A stretch of 64,000 nucleotides of DNA from Nocardia cyriacigeorgica (GCF_010868145.1 NZ_JAAGUY010000016.1:62001-126000), one strand, 5' to 3'. Positions 30,744 through 40,457 are shown, counted from the stretch's first letter. Made by a program: numbers and translations. The notes: generated by a model from the letters alone, not told the origin.

Positions 30744-31328
30744 GTGCTCACCTACGCCCAGCTGTGCGCCGTGGTCACGGTTCAAACCCTGTGCGCGATC
30801 TTCGGTGGCTCCATCATGCTCACCACGCCGCTGCTCGCGCTGCTCATGCTGCGTGAACTCGGCTTCGCGCCATGGCAATACGGGCTCTCACTCGGACTGC
30901 CGTGCCTCGGTGGTCTGGTTGGTTCGCTGTGCGCACCCAGGCTCGTGGCCGCGTTCGGCGAGCGTGCGGTCCTGCTCGGCTTCGGCGCGCTGCGCACGTG
31001 CTGGCTGGTGCCGTTGCTAGTAGCGGGACCCGACCTGCTCGGCCTGATCGTCATCATCACCACCGAAACCGTGCTGCTGTTCTGCGCGGGAATCTTCAAC
31101 CCGGTGTTCACGACGTTCCGCATGAACAACACTGCCGACGACCACATGGCCCGCGTGGGCACCGCCTGGTCCGTCAGCTCCAAGTGCGCGCAGCCTGTGT
31201 TCATCGCGTTCGGCGGTGTCCTCGCCGCCGCGACCAGCTTGCGCTTCGCCATCGGATTCGCAGCGGTCACCGTCATCGCCGGCTCGCTGATGCTTCCGTG
31301 GCGCCACATCGAGCGCTCCGACCGCTGA
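30744..31328 (+). pseudogene. C-terminal half of an MFS transporter (probable remnant)
   Basis: A 194 aa hydrophobic protein that matches only the second six-helix bundle of the major facilitator superfamily: LLALLMLRELGFAPWQYGLSL, then LGGLVGSLCAPRLVAAFGERAVL. The final helix ends at LPWRHIERS. There is no N-terminal bundle, and only 55 bases separate it from the ligA stop, including a run of ten G at 30696-30705. Deletion of the first half is the simplest explanation. It may be transcribed with ligA but should not be functional alone. Confidence 0.6.
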
Positions 31329-31575
31329 CCCATTCGAACAGACGTCGATATCGCGTTCCATGAGTGGTACATCAGCGAGGGGGCTACCCGCACGACGCCG
31401 CGGCATGCACCACTCGGCGGCCGCAGCCGAATACCGTCCCGGGCCCGGCCGGCCGCGCTGAGCAGCAGCTCACCGCATCCGTCCCGCTGACCGGGCAGGG
31501 GCCGCCACAGCGGAAGCACGCGGCCCTACTGTGACCCGCGCCACTTACATCCAGTGTTGAGCGCAGGAGAACCGG

Positions 31576-33054
31576 ATGAGCACACGCGTACCCGTCACAC
31601 CGATCGACGCCGCCGATATCGAGGCCTACGACCACGAAACCGATGTCCTGGTCGTCGGATACGGCTGCGCGGGCGCAGCTGCCGCCCTCGACGCCGACGC
31701 CGCGGGCGCGCAGGTGATCCTGCTCGAACGACAGAGCGGTGGCGGCGGATCGTCGGCGATGTCGGGCGGCGAGATGTACCTCGGTGGCGGCACACCCATC
31801 CAGCAGGCGTGTGGATTCGACGACACCGCCGAGGACATGGAGAAATTCCTGCTCGCCGCACTCGGACCCGACGCCGACCGGGAGAAGGTTGGCCTCTACA
31901 GCCGCGACAGCGTCGCGCACTATCAGTGGCTTGTCGGCCATGGGGTGCCCTTCAAGCCGTCGCTGTGGGATTCGCCGACCTGGGTGCCGCCCACCGATGA
32001 CGGCCTGATGTGGATGGGGGAGAACGCCTATCCGTTCCATGAGATCGCCACACCGGCACCGCGCGGTCACCGTGTCACCTCCGACGGCTTCGGTGGCAAG
32101 GTCCTCATGGCGGTATTGAGCGAAGCCGTCGCGAAAACGGGCATCGACGTGCATATCGACACCGGCGCGCTGCGGCTGATCGTCGACGGTGACCGCGTGG
32201 TCGGTGTCGTTGCCCGGCACTTCCAGCAGACCGTCACCTACCGTGCGCGCCGCGGCGTCGTGCTCACCACTGGCGGCTTCGCCGACAATGCCGAGATGCT
32301 CGCCCAGCACGCACCACAGCTGGTGGGGCTCGGAGTCAACAGCGACGGCGGCGACGACGGCCGCGGCATCGTCATCGCGCAGGCGGTCGGCGCGGCGGTC
32401 AAGCACATGTCCGCGGGTCAGGTCGGTATCTCGCTGGTGCCGGGAATGATGGTGCGCGGCATGATCGTCAACGATGTCGGCCAGCGGTTCATCAACGAGG
32501 ATGTCTACCCTGGTCTGGTCGGACAGGCCGCCCTGTTCAAACACAACCTGCGGGTGTGGGTGATTCTCGACGAGCAGGCCTACGAGGAGGTGCCGGTCGA
32601 CGAACGCTGGGGCGTACAGCCGCATTTCGTCGCCGAAACCCTCGCCGAGCTCGAGCGTGAGATCGGCATGCCCGAGGGCGCTCTGGAGAGCACTGTCGGC
32701 GAGTACAACCGTTTCGCCGAGCGCGGCGAGGACCCGTATTTCCATAAATCGGCGCGCTGGCTGCGGCCGCTGCGCCCGCCGTTCGCCGCGATCGACGTCC
32801 GACGCGGTATGGCCCCTCCCGAGTACGGCGACGGCGGGACAAGTGGCGGCGGTGCCGAGGTGTTCACCATCGGCGGCCTGCGGACCAGCGTCGATGGCCA
32901 CGTCCTCGACTTGGACGGCGAGCTGATCCCCGGGTTGTTCGCGGCCGGCCGCGCGACGTCGGGGCTGCATTCCTGGGGGTATATCAGCGGGACCTCCCTC
33001 GGCGACGGCACCTACTTCGGCCGCCGCGCGGGTGGCGCCGCTGCGAGGCAGTAG
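31576..33054 (+). CDS. FAD-binding oxidoreductase, fumarate-reductase/3-ketosteroid-dehydrogenase-like
   Basis: A 492 aa flavoprotein. VLVVGYGCAGAAAALDA is the FAD Rossmann motif, LLERQSGGGGSSAMSGGEMY the adjacent loop, VVLTTGGFADN the second part of the FAD site, and GRATSGLHSWGYISGTSLGD the C-terminal cap. Overall similarity is to FAD-dependent dehydrogenases acting on steroids or to the fumarate reductase flavoprotein family; substrate is unknown. AGGAGAACCGG precedes the ATG; TACTGT at 31527-31532 is a possible -10. No partner genes for steroid degradation are nearby. Confidence 0.85.
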   Translation: MSTRVPVTPIDAADIEAYDHETDVLVVGYGCAGAAAALDADAAGAQVILLERQSGGGGSSAMSGGEMYLGGGTPIQQACGFDDTAEDMEKFLLAALGPDADREKVGLYSRDSVAHYQWLVGHGVPFKPSLWDSPTWVPPTDDGLMWMGENAYPFHEIATPAPRGHRVTSDGFGGKVLMAVLSEAVAKTGIDVHIDTGALRLIVDGDRVVGVVARHFQQTVTYRARRGVVLTTGGFADNAEMLAQHAPQLVGLGVNSDGGDDGRGIVIAQAVGAAVKHMSAGQVGISLVPGMMVRGMIVNDVGQRFINEDVYPGLVGQAALFKHNLRVWVILDEQAYEEVPVDERWGVQPHFVAETLAELEREIGMPEGALESTVGEYNRFAERGEDPYFHKSARWLRPLRPPFAAIDVRRGMAPPEYGDGGTSGGGAEVFTIGGLRTSVDGHVLDLDGELIPGLFAAGRATSGLHSWGYISGTSLGDGTYFGRRAGGAAARQ

Positions 33055-33094
33055 CGGGGCGGCTGCGACCGGGTAGCGGCATAACCGTCGGCGA

Positions 33095-33117
33095 GCACTG
33101 CTGCCGGACAGCGGTGC
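33095..33117 (+). terminator. Hairpin after the FAD oxidoreductase gene
   Basis: GCACTGCTG (33095-33103) pairs with CAGCGGTGC (33109-33117), with one wobble, around a five-base loop. Confidence 0.45.
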
Positions 33118-33200
33118 CGCGGTAGTTCGACGACGGCGATCCGGGATCCCAGCCGGAGCCGGTGTCGCGAGAACCGAGCAGAGCGGGAAGGATTACCCGC

Positions 33201-34445
33201 ATGCTGCGGAGTTTTCAGGTCACCAATCACCGATCGCTGGCCGAACGGCAGGAGTTGCGGTTGACCCGGGGTGCCGGACCGGTGGCAGTGCCGGTGACGG
33301 CGGTGCACGGTGCCGCGGCGGCCGGGAAGACGAGTCTGATCGACGCGCTGGGGCAGATGCGCGACGCGGTGCTGCATTCGGTGACCGGATGGGATCCGTA
33401 TGCGGGCCCGGTGCGTTCGCCGCACCTGGGGTTCGTGGAGCGGCCGACGGAGTTCGTCGCGTCGTTCGTGGCCGAGGGGTGCCCGTACACCTACGGATTC
33501 CAGCTCGACAACGCCGATGTCGTCGCGGAATGGCTGTACGCGCATCCCCGTTCACGCAAGCGGATCGTGTTCGAGCGGGCCGGTGAGCAGATCAAGATCG
33601 GGCCGATGTTCGAGGCGGCCCGCTACGGCATCACCGCGCTTGCCCCGCTGGTGCGACCGAACTCGCTGCTGCTGAGCCTGGCAGGACAGATGTATGCCGA
33701 GGCGCTGGTGCCCGCCTATCGCTGGTTCGAGTCGATGCTCGAGGTGCAGCGCGGATCTGCCGACGCCGAGCGGGTCGAGCATCTGGTGGGCGGGCACATC
33801 TCCCGTTCGGCGGAGAACGCTGCCCGTCTGCTGACGCTGCTGCGGACCGCCGAGCTCGGCATCACCGATCTGCTGATCGCCGAGAACGATCCCCTCTACG
33901 CCGACTACCTGCGCGAACTCGACGCCGATATCGCCGGGCTCACCGAGCAGGCCGAACGCGCGGTGTCCTCGCCCGCCTATGCGGACGCGCTGCTCAGCGA
34001 TAACGGCGTCACGCCGGTGCTGCTCGACCGCGAGCTGACCAATCTGAAGAATGCCCGTGACGCCCTCTACGAGCGGATGGTGGCGCGGCGCGGGGTCGGG
34101 CTGCGGCTGGTGCACGAGGGGATCGACAATCCGTTCCATATCGGCGACGAGTCCACCGCCACCCTTACGATGCTGCGGCTGCTGCCGACGATGCTCGACG
34201 CGCTCGACGCGGGCAAGGTGCTCGCCGTGGACGATATCGGCGCGCAGCTGCCCGCCGAGGAAACCGATCGGCTCATCCAGCTGTTCCAGAATCCGGAAAC
34301 CAATGCCCGTGGCGCCCAGCTGATCTTCACCACCAACAACCGCGCCTTGATCGATCGGGGCAACGGTCGTTCGCACCGGACCCGGACCTCGGTGTGGCAG
34401 TTGCGTCGCACCGAGCACGGCACCAGTGAACTCACCCCGCGCTGA
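33201..34445 (+). CDS. AAA_15-type ATPase (RloA/OLD-like), orphan
   Basis: A 414 aa ATPase of the SMC/RecF-related AAA_15 group. MLRSFQVTNHRSLAER is the typical opening, Walker A HGAAAAGKTSL is at about residue 35-44, a large lid region lies between, and Walker B is VLAVDDIGAQL at about 340-350, with Asp-Asp where most relatives have Asp-Glu. The D-x-STATLTML segment before it corresponds to the ABC-like signature. FTTNNRALIDRG is the switch region. Some relatives are components of anti-phage systems, but no nuclease or TOPRIM partner is encoded next door. Start: ATG 33201 has GGAAGGA 9 bases upstream. Confidence 0.8.
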   Translation: MLRSFQVTNHRSLAERQELRLTRGAGPVAVPVTAVHGAAAAGKTSLIDALGQMRDAVLHSVTGWDPYAGPVRSPHLGFVERPTEFVASFVAEGCPYTYGFQLDNADVVAEWLYAHPRSRKRIVFERAGEQIKIGPMFEAARYGITALAPLVRPNSLLLSLAGQMYAEALVPAYRWFESMLEVQRGSADAERVEHLVGGHISRSAENAARLLTLLRTAELGITDLLIAENDPLYADYLRELDADIAGLTEQAERAVSSPAYADALLSDNGVTPVLLDRELTNLKNARDALYERMVARRGVGLRLVHEGIDNPFHIGDESTATLTMLRLLPTMLDALDAGKVLAVDDIGAQLPAEETDRLIQLFQNPETNARGAQLIFTTNNRALIDRGNGRSHRTRTSVWQLRRTEHGTSELTPR

Positions 34446-34482
34446 GCGCGGCCATGGGCACGACCGGCACTAGCATGGGGTG

Positions 34483-34830
34483 ATGCTGGAATTCGCGATG
34501 CTGGTGATCATGATCGGCGCCCTGGCCGGGATGATTGCGCTGTATATGCGCGGCCGACGCGGAGTCCGGTTGTCCGAGCCCGAGGTGGGGACGCTGTACG
34601 TCACCGGGGTGAGCCCGCGTCCGGATGATCTGACCGGTGAGCAGTACGTGACCATCACCGGCAATCTGACCGGGCCAATGGTCGACGGCGCGGTGGTCTA
34701 CGGCCGTTTCGCCTGGGATGTGAACAATTGGCCCGCCGTCGGCGATACCTTCACCGTCGCGTACCCGCCGGGCAAGCCGGATAAATGGCAGCTCTTCAGC
34801 CCTGGTGCGACGGACACTCCCGGCGCCTGA
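34483..34830 (+). CDS. Small membrane-anchored protein of unknown function
   Basis: About 115 aa. One N-terminal transmembrane helix (EFAMLVIMIGALAGMIALYM) with Arg-rich end, then an ~85 residue extracytoplasmic or cytoplasmic beta-rich domain (LYVTGVSPRPDD, EQYVTITGNLTG, VYGRFAWDVNNWP). I do not recognise the family. TAGCAT at 34471-34476 lies 6 bases before ATG 34483, so a leaderless transcript is likely and it need not be in an operon with the ATPase. Confidence 0.7.
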   Translation: MLEFAMLVIMIGALAGMIALYMRGRRGVRLSEPEVGTLYVTGVSPRPDDLTGEQYVTITGNLTGPMVDGAVVYGRFAWDVNNWPAVGDTFTVAYPPGKPDKWQLFSPGATDTPGA

Positions 34831-34868
34831 CCCGGCGCGGCTCCTTCCTGCGATGGCAGGATGCGGGC

Positions 34869-35375
34869 ATGGGTGTGAACGCCGAACTGACCGTCCGGGA
34901 CGTGCGAGCGACCGAGTACGAGGCGGTGACGGAGCTGACCGTCGAGGTGTACGTCGGAGAGGGCTACGTCCCCGTGGATGACCCGTACGTCCACGAACTC
35001 GCCGACACGGTGCACCGCGCCGAGTCCGCGCAGGTGCTGGTGGCGGTGCACGAGGATCGGGTGGTCGGCTCGTTGACGGTGACCCGCGCCGGCATGCCGT
35101 ATGCGGAGATCGCGCGTCCCGGCGAGTTGGAGTTCCGGATGCTCGCGGTCGCCAAACCTGCCCGTGGGCTCGGTGTGGGCACGACGCTCGTCCGGACGGT
35201 CATCGACATGGCCGTCACCGAGGGGCTCGGCGCGGTGGTGTTGACCACGATGGCGCCGATGGTCGACGCGCGTCGCATCTACGACCGCTTCGGTTTCGTC
35301 GCGGTGCCGGAACGGGATTGGCGCACCGACGACGGACAGCGTCTCACCGTGCTGCGGTTGCCGCTCGATTCCTGA
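34869..35375 (+). CDS. GNAT-family N-acetyltransferase
   Basis: About 168 aa with the GNAT core: AQVLVAVHEDRVVGSLTVTR (strand 3-4), FRMLAVAKPARGLGVGTTLV carrying the acetyl-CoA P-loop (R-x-x-G-x-G), and RRIYDRFGFVAVPERDW (motif B). Acceptor unknown. The ATG at 34869 is chosen because it starts at the domain; an upstream in-frame ATG at 34839 region would fall in non-conserved sequence. It is convergent with the ACT-domain gene. Confidence 0.85.
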   Translation: MGVNAELTVRDVRATEYEAVTELTVEVYVGEGYVPVDDPYVHELADTVHRAESAQVLVAVHEDRVVGSLTVTRAGMPYAEIARPGELEFRMLAVAKPARGLGVGTTLVRTVIDMAVTEGLGAVVLTTMAPMVDARRIYDRFGFVAVPERDWRTDDGQRLTVLRLPLDS

Positions 35376-35392
35376 ACCGGCAGGGTGTCGGG

Positions 35393-36043
35393 TCAGCCGA
35401 GGACGGTCGCGACGATCCCCGCCAGGTAGCCGAGGCGCGCGACCTCGGAGGGACGGAAGTCGGGTCCGCCCGGACGGCCGAGCAGCAGCACTTTGCTGGA
35501 ATCGCCGAGCGGTGCCGCCGCGAGTTTGGTGTCCATATCGCGCCAGATCTCGGGCACCCACTCGGCCTCGGGATCGAGCACGGCCGGTTTGTTCAAAGGC
35601 ATCCACGGCGCCGAAGACGCCTGCGTTTCCGGCGCGCTCTGGCTGCCGACCACCCGGTAGGCGCCCTGCGGGCCGAGGTCGAGCACGGTGCTCCAGCCGA
35701 CGCGCAGCACCCGGGGTGCACCGTCGACCAGCACCTGTAATCGGTCGTCGCGGGCGCTGGCGACGTGGTCGATCAACTCCAGCTCGCGATGGGTGTCGAG
35801 GACGCCGGAATACGGCCGGATCGAATCGACGACCACGTCGCCGATCGATTCGGCGGCAGTGATCAAGGTGTCGGGCAACGCCCCTGGCGACACCTCGACA
35901 ACAAGATCGTCGACCGCGAAGCCCGCCCCGCGTTCCACGACATCCAGCGAGAGGATGTCGGCGCCCACGGAGCCCAGTGCGAGTGCGAGTGCACCGAGGC
36001 TTCCCGGACGATCCGGAAGTTGCACGCGGAGCAGGTAAGACAC
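35393..36043 (-). CDS. ACT-domain protein (Rv3013-like)
   Basis: About 216 aa. The first ~75 residues form an ACT domain (YLLRVQLPDRPGSLGALALALG), and a second ACT-like segment lies around VVVDSIRPYSGV. The rest is conserved with its mycobacterial homologue, which is divergent from gatC there too. ACT domains bind amino acids, so an amino-acid sensing role is likely, but no target is known. Start: GTG 36043 has AAAGGAC 6 bases upstream and gives MSYLLRVQ; longer starts lack support. Confidence 0.84.
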   Translation of the reverse strand: MSYLLRVQLPDRPGSLGALALALGSVGADILSLDVVERGAGFAVDDLVVEVSPGALPDTLITAAESIGDVVVDSIRPYSGVLDTHRELELIDHVASARDDRLQVLVDGAPRVLRVGWSTVLDLGPQGAYRVVGSQSAPETQASSAPWMPLNKPAVLDPEAEWVPEIWRDMDTKLAAAPLGDSSKVLLLGRPGGPDFRPSEVARLGYLAGIVATVLG

Positions 36044-36459
36044 GTGCTGTCCTTTCCTTGGCGGCCGAGCCTGGCGAACGTATACCCGGTCTGGCAATCC
36101 TTACACCCTCGAGCGACGGTTATCGAGTCGAAAATTGGCGGGATCCACTCGGTTCGCGGGCGTTTCAGGTGATTACGGCATGTCTATCGAGTGGATAACA
36201 TCTGTCGCGGAGATGAACCAGAGATGAATGCCATCGTGAGGCGTCCGCTCCGTGCGAGGTCGCTGTCGTGCATCGCGTAGTCGGCCGGACGCACCAGCCA
36301 CCGACTGTCGCGGCTCCAGGCGGGATATGTCCTGGGCCCGGTCAGCGGTGTCCGGGCTGATCGCTAGGCTAGGTGCGCCTGTTGCGTAGAGCGAAGTGTC
36401 GTCCACTGCGCCGCACGCAAGTCATGCCGTCCACGCGCAACTTTCGAAAGGGGTCCGCG
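36044..36459. other. Divergent intergenic region between the ACT gene and gatC
   Basis: 416 bases without a supported gene. A -10-like TAGGCT is at 36365-36370 for gatCA, which would leave a leader of about 85 bases. A short reading frame on the minus strand at 36173-36406 has no ribosome-binding site or recognisable domain. Codon-position GC there does not look like coding sequence to me. Confidence 0.4.
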
Positions 36460-36759
36460 GTGCCCGCCATCTCCCGCGACGAGGTCGCCCACCTCGCCCG
36501 GCTGTCCAGGCTCGCCCTGACCGAGGGCGAACTGGATCAGTTCGCCGGTCAGCTGGATTCGATCCTCAGCCACGTGCGGACCATCTCCGAGGTCGCGGCC
36601 GCGGATGTTCCCGCCACCGCCTCGCCGAACCCGGCGACCAATGTCACCCGACCCGACGTCGTGGTCCCCGGCCTGACCCCCGGTGAGGCGCTGTCGGGCG
36701 CCCCGGCGGAGGAAGAGCAGCGGTTCATGGTTCCGCAGATTCTGGGGGAGGCAGAATGA
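36460..36759 (+). CDS. gatC: Aspartyl/glutamyl-tRNA amidotransferase subunit C
   Basis: 99 aa. [20 protein letters not shown] and [19 protein letters not shown] are the GatC hallmark; it clamps GatA to GatB in the complex that converts Glu-tRNA(Gln) and Asp-tRNA(Asn). GAAAGGGG at 36446-36453 lies just before GTG 36460, and this length equals the family norm; upstream in-frame starts would add 29 unconserved residues. The stop overlaps the gatA ATG. Confidence 0.95.
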   Translation: MPAISRDEVAHLARLSRLALTEGELDQFAGQLDSILSHVRTISEVAAADVPATASPNPATNVTRPDVVVPGLTPGEALSGAPAEEEQRFMVPQILGEAE

Positions 36760-38282
36760 ATTCCGCATCGCAGGGCGATTCCATGCGGGGTGGCGGCCGG
36801 GCGACGGGTGGGCACGAGTTGACCGCGCTGTCGGCGGCGGAGCTGGCAGACAAGATCCACACCCGCGAGGTCACCTCCACGCAGGTCACCCAGGCGCATC
36901 TGGACCGCATCGCCGAGGTCGACGGCGAATACAACGCGTTCCTGCACGTCGCCGGTGAGCAGGCGCTGGCCGCCGCCGCGGCGGTGGACACCGCGCTGGA
37001 TGCCGGGCAGGCGCCTGCCTCGCCGCTGGCGGGAGTTCCATTGGCACTCAAGGACGTGTTCACCACGACCGATATGCCGACGACCTGCGCGTCGAAGATC
37101 CTCGAGGGCTGGGTGTCGCCCTATGACGCGACGCTGACCACGCGGCTGCGCGAGGCGGGCATCCCGATTCTCGGCAAGACCAATATGGACGAATTCGCGA
37201 TGGGGTCGTCCACCGAGAACTCCGCGTACGGCCCGACCAAGAACCCGTGGGACACCAGCCGCATCCCCGGCGGTTCCGGCGGTGGTTCGGCGGCGGCGCT
37301 CGCGTCCAACCAGGCGCCGTTGGCGATCGGCACCGACACCGGTGGTTCGATCCGTCAGCCGGCCGCCGTGACGGCGACCGTCGGCACCAAGCCGACCTAC
37401 GGCACGGTCTCGCGATTCGGCCTCGTCGCCTGCGCGTCATCGCTGGATCAGGGCGGACCGTGTGGCCGCACGGTGCTCGACACCGCGCTGCTGCACGAGG
37501 TGATCGCGGGCCACGACCCGCGCGACTCCACGTCCCGCGATGTGCCCGTCCCTCCGGTGGTCGCCGCTGCCCGCGCCGGTGCGAGCGGTGACCTGCGTGG
37601 GGTGAAGATCGGTGTGGTCAAGGAACTGCATTCCGACAGCTACCAGCCCGGTGTGCTCGAGTCGTTCGACGCCGCTGTGGCGGTGCTGAAGGAACTGGGC
37701 GCCGAGGTGGTCGAGGTGTCGTGCCCGCACTTCGAGTACGCGCTGTCCGCCTACTATCTGGTCATGCCGAGTGAGGTGTCGTCGAACCTGGCGCGCTTCG
37801 ACGCCATGCGTTACGGCCTGCGTGTCGATGACGACGGCGCGCACAGCGCGGAGCAGGTGATGGCCGCGACCCGGGCCGCGGGCTTCGGCCCCGAGGTCAA
37901 GCGCCGCATCATGATCGGTACCTATGCGCTGTCGGCCGGCTACTACGACGAGTACTACGGCCAGGCGCTCAAGGTTCGCACGCTCATCGCCCGCGACTTC
38001 GATGCCGCCTATGCGCAGGTCGACGTCCTGGTCTCGCCGACAAGCCCGTTCACCCCGTGGAAGCTGGGCGAGAAGGTCGACGATCCGCTGGCCATGTACC
38101 TGTCGGACCTGTGCACCCTGCCCACCAACCTGGCCGGTCATCCGGCCATGTCGGTGCCGTCGGGGCTGAGCAAGGACGACGGGATGCCGGTCGGCTTGCA
38201 GATCATGGCGCCCGCACTGGCCGACGATCGGTTGTACCGGGTCGGCGCTGCGTACGAGGCGGCCAGGGGGCCGATCGCCTGA
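36756..38282 (+). CDS. gatA: Aspartyl/glutamyl-tRNA amidotransferase subunit A
   Basis: 508 aa amidase-signature enzyme that releases ammonia from glutamine for the GatCAB complex. Catalytic elements: [14 protein letters not shown] (Lys of the Ser-Ser-Lys triad), [16 protein letters not shown] and [10 protein letters not shown] (both Ser). ATG 36756 overlaps the gatC stop (ATGA). The N-terminal ~20 residues ([13 protein letters not shown]...) are extra relative to some homologues, and ATG 36783 is an alternative. A strong hairpin ends the operon; gatB is 20 kb further on. Confidence 0.95.
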   Translation: MNSASQGDSMRGGGRATGGHELTALSAAELADKIHTREVTSTQVTQAHLDRIAEVDGEYNAFLHVAGEQALAAAAAVDTALDAGQAPASPLAGVPLALKDVFTTTDMPTTCASKILEGWVSPYDATLTTRLREAGIPILGKTNMDEFAMGSSTENSAYGPTKNPWDTSRIPGGSGGGSAAALASNQAPLAIGTDTGGSIRQPAAVTATVGTKPTYGTVSRFGLVACASSLDQGGPCGRTVLDTALLHEVIAGHDPRDSTSRDVPVPPVVAAARAGASGDLRGVKIGVVKELHSDSYQPGVLESFDAAVAVLKELGAEVVEVSCPHFEYALSAYYLVMPSEVSSNLARFDAMRYGLRVDDDGAHSAEQVMAATRAAGFGPEVKRRIMIGTYALSAGYYDEYYGQALKVRTLIARDFDAAYAQVDVLVSPTSPFTPWKLGEKVDDPLAMYLSDLCTLPTNLAGHPAMSVPSGLSKDDGMPVGLQIMAPALADDRLYRVGAAYEAARGPIA

Positions 38283-38290
38283 GTTCGGAG

Positions 38291-38325
38291 CTCCGCACCG
38301 GCCACCTCGGATGGTCGGTGCGGGG
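38291..38325 (+). terminator. Terminator of gatCA
   Basis: A 14-bp stem: CTCCGCACC and GGCCA on the left, TGGTC and GGTGCGGGG on the right, with two wobble pairs and the seven-base loop CCTCGGA. Confidence 0.75.
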
Positions 38326-38369
38326 GCCGCGGCTCGGGTGCCGATGATCGACCGGCACAGCCGTGGTCG

Positions 38370-38813
38370 TCAGGACGCGTGCAAGCTCTCCGCCCGTCGC
38401 ACGACACCCTCGGTCATTCCGGTGAATCCGCGACGCAGCGCCTTGCCGAGTGCGAGTTCTACGACGGGCCTCAGCCAGCCGCCGAGTTCGAAATGGGACT
38501 CGTAGCGAGCGCGGTCCGGGCCGAGCGCGGTGACGGTGTGAGTGCGCCTGCTGTGCAGCGCGCCGAACGGCACCGGCTTCATCGAGTAGCTGAACTCCTC
38601 GCCGGGCGTGACGCTGGTGATGAATTCGCGCTGGTGTCGTGGCTTCGACCCGGTCAGGTGCACCACCATGTCGATCGGCGCGCCTACCTCGAAGGTGGAC
38701 CGGCATTGGCTCACGAACGGATTCCACTGCCCGTACCATTCGAATCCGGTGATCACACCCCACACCACATGGGCGGGTGCGGCTACTTCGACTGTTCCGT
38801 CTACGACAAACAC
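38370..38813 (-). CDS. SRPBCC (START/polyketide-cyclase-like) protein
   Basis: About 147 aa with the helix-grip fold: VDGTVEVAAPAHVVWGVITG, YGQWNPFVSQCRSTF and the C-terminal helix VVELALGKALRRGF. These proteins bind hydrophobic ligands; no specific ligand can be named. Start: ATG 38840 is available, but GTG 38813 begins at the fold and lies 5 bases after TAGTTT (38824-38819), a possible leaderless promoter. It is the first gene of the island between gatA and pfkA. Confidence 0.8.
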   Translation of the reverse strand: MFVVDGTVEVAAPAHVVWGVITGFEWYGQWNPFVSQCRSTFEVGAPIDMVVHLTGSKPRHQREFITSVTPGEEFSYSMKPVPFGALHSRRTHTVTALGPDRARYESHFELGGWLRPVVELALGKALRRGFTGMTEGVVRRAESLHAS

Positions 38814-38855
38814 ACCCAAAACTAGAACCTGTTTCATCACGGGGTCAACCCCGGA

Positions 38856-40379
38856 TCAGCAGTCGGGCAGTGCGGTGCCCTGGTCCACGCCGTAGCGGTG
38901 ACCGTGACCGGGCGGCGCGTCAAGGGCGGCGAGCAGATCGGCGGTCGTCTGTACGAAGCTGACGACGGGCAGCCAGCGCGGGATCGGGGCATCGGCCCGC
39001 GCACCGCGCAGGTCCGGGGCGCGCCACAGCAGCGACGGCGACCAGTGCACCACCGGATCGGAGGTATTGGCCAGCACGGTCGCGCCGGTGCGGTGGACGT
39101 CACCCGCGGGCGGTCCGGCCCACAACACCGAGCAGGTGCGACGATCCTGATCGGCGTCATCGGTGAAGATGGCGCTGCCACCGAGTGCGCCGAGACTCTG
39201 TCCGTAGATGTGCAGGCGCGGCTTGATCTCCATGGTGGCGATGCGTTGCTCGACGGCGGTGAACAGGGCGCGTGCCGAGGTGACGGCGGCCTCGCGACCG
39301 AAGGCGAACGTCACCCAACTCGGTGCGTAGGAGTACTGCAAGCCGACCAGCGCGACGTCGCCGTCGAAACGTTGGTCGAGACCGCGGATCGCGTTGGCAT
39401 CGATCCAGCCCGACCCGGTCGGCACCGCGATCACCACATGCGAACGTCGCAACCCACCGGAGCGCTCCAGCTCGTCAACGGCAAGGGCGACGCGGGATTC
39501 CAGATCGGGCGCCGACGCCAACCCGACATACACGCGGACGGGCCCCTGCGGTGCGCCGGAGACGAAACGCCTGCCCTCCGCACCCAACGACGGCCAGCTG
39601 ACCGCCGAGTCGGCACTACCCGATCGGGTCGCCGAGACCGGCCGCGCCACGGTCGGATCGATGGTGGCATTGGCCGTGGCGTAGGCACCGCGCCGCCAGT
39701 CGACGGCCGAGGGCACACCGACGAACCCCAGCACCGCCGCTGCTACCACGGCAGCCGCTAGGGCGCGCGTGCGCCCGAGAGTGCGCACCACCCAGCCGAT
39801 CCCGCGGGTGACGCCATAGAGCACACCGGCGATCACCGTCGCCCCGACCGCGCACCGCAGCCAGTAGTCCGGCCCGATCGCCGCCGTGCCCATCGCGGTC
39901 CGCAGCTGGTTCTGCCAGTGACCCGCGTGCCCGGCGGCACCGATCACGAGTAGTGCTGTCACTCCGAATACGGGCGTCCGCAATCGAGGCCGGGCCCATG
40001 CCGCCCCGCACCGCCGCATGACGAACCGCACCACCCCAGTGATCCCGAGCATCGCCGAGATCAGCAGCCCTGTCAGGACCGCCTGCGCTATCGGCGTGCG
40101 CGGCAGCAGGCCAGGGGCGAGCGACATCAACGCACCGATGCCGATGGCGATCGTGGTGCCGACGCGTGGTGCGCGGGTGGATTCGCCCAGCTTGCGGAGT
40201 AGGAGGCGCCCGCCGAGAACTCGATTCCGACGGCGCATGTACGCAGCTGTTCGAGCGCGATCGGATCGTACGGACGCCCGATCCAGCCGAAGCGAACTCT
40301 GATGTTCGACACCGGCATTCGGGGCGGCGAACCGGTGATCACCATTGCCTGGACGGTTCAGTGTTGTGGAATCGCTCAT
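38856..40379 (-). CDS. Membrane alpha/beta-hydrolase of the Abhydrolase_9 family
   Basis: 507 aa. The N-terminal part (residues ~60-225) has about five transmembrane segments (TTIAIGIGALMSLAPGLLP, QAVLTGLLISAMLGITGVV and others), matching the Abhydrolase_9 N-terminal domain. The C-terminal ~280 residues are the catalytic domain with the nucleophile elbow IYGQSLGALGG and DVALVGLQYSYAPSWVTF. The family is typical of actinobacteria and has no firmly known substrate; a lipid is plausible. AGAGG lies 7 bases before the ATG. It is followed by the SRPBCC gene on the same strand. Confidence 0.88.
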   Translation of the reverse strand: MSDSTTLNRPGNGDHRFAAPNAGVEHQSSLRLDRASVRSDRARTAAYMRRRNRVLGGRLLLRKLGESTRAPRVGTTIAIGIGALMSLAPGLLPRTPIAQAVLTGLLISAMLGITGVVRFVMRRCGAAWARPRLRTPVFGVTALLVIGAAGHAGHWQNQLRTAMGTAAIGPDYWLRCAVGATVIAGVLYGVTRGIGWVVRTLGRTRALAAAVVAAAVLGFVGVPSAVDWRRGAYATANATIDPTVARPVSATRSGSADSAVSWPSLGAEGRRFVSGAPQGPVRVYVGLASAPDLESRVALAVDELERSGGLRRSHVVIAVPTGSGWIDANAIRGLDQRFDGDVALVGLQYSYAPSWVTFAFGREAAVTSARALFTAVEQRIATMEIKPRLHIYGQSLGALGGSAIFTDDADQDRRTCSVLWAGPPAGDVHRTGATVLANTSDPVVHWSPSLLWRAPDLRGARADAPIPRWLPVVSFVQTTADLLAALDAPPGHGHRYGVDQGTALPDC

Positions 40380-40457
40380 CGTGCAACCTCTGCTGTGCCG
40401 ATAGTGATGTCGGTATGCGTTCGGTGGAGCCGGAAAGGTCCGGTCGTGGGTCGGTTG

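Noticed and set aside
36173-36406. Small 77-codon frame on the minus strand in the ACT/gatC intergenic region
   Set aside because: No Shine-Dalgarno sequence, no domain, and shadow-like composition.
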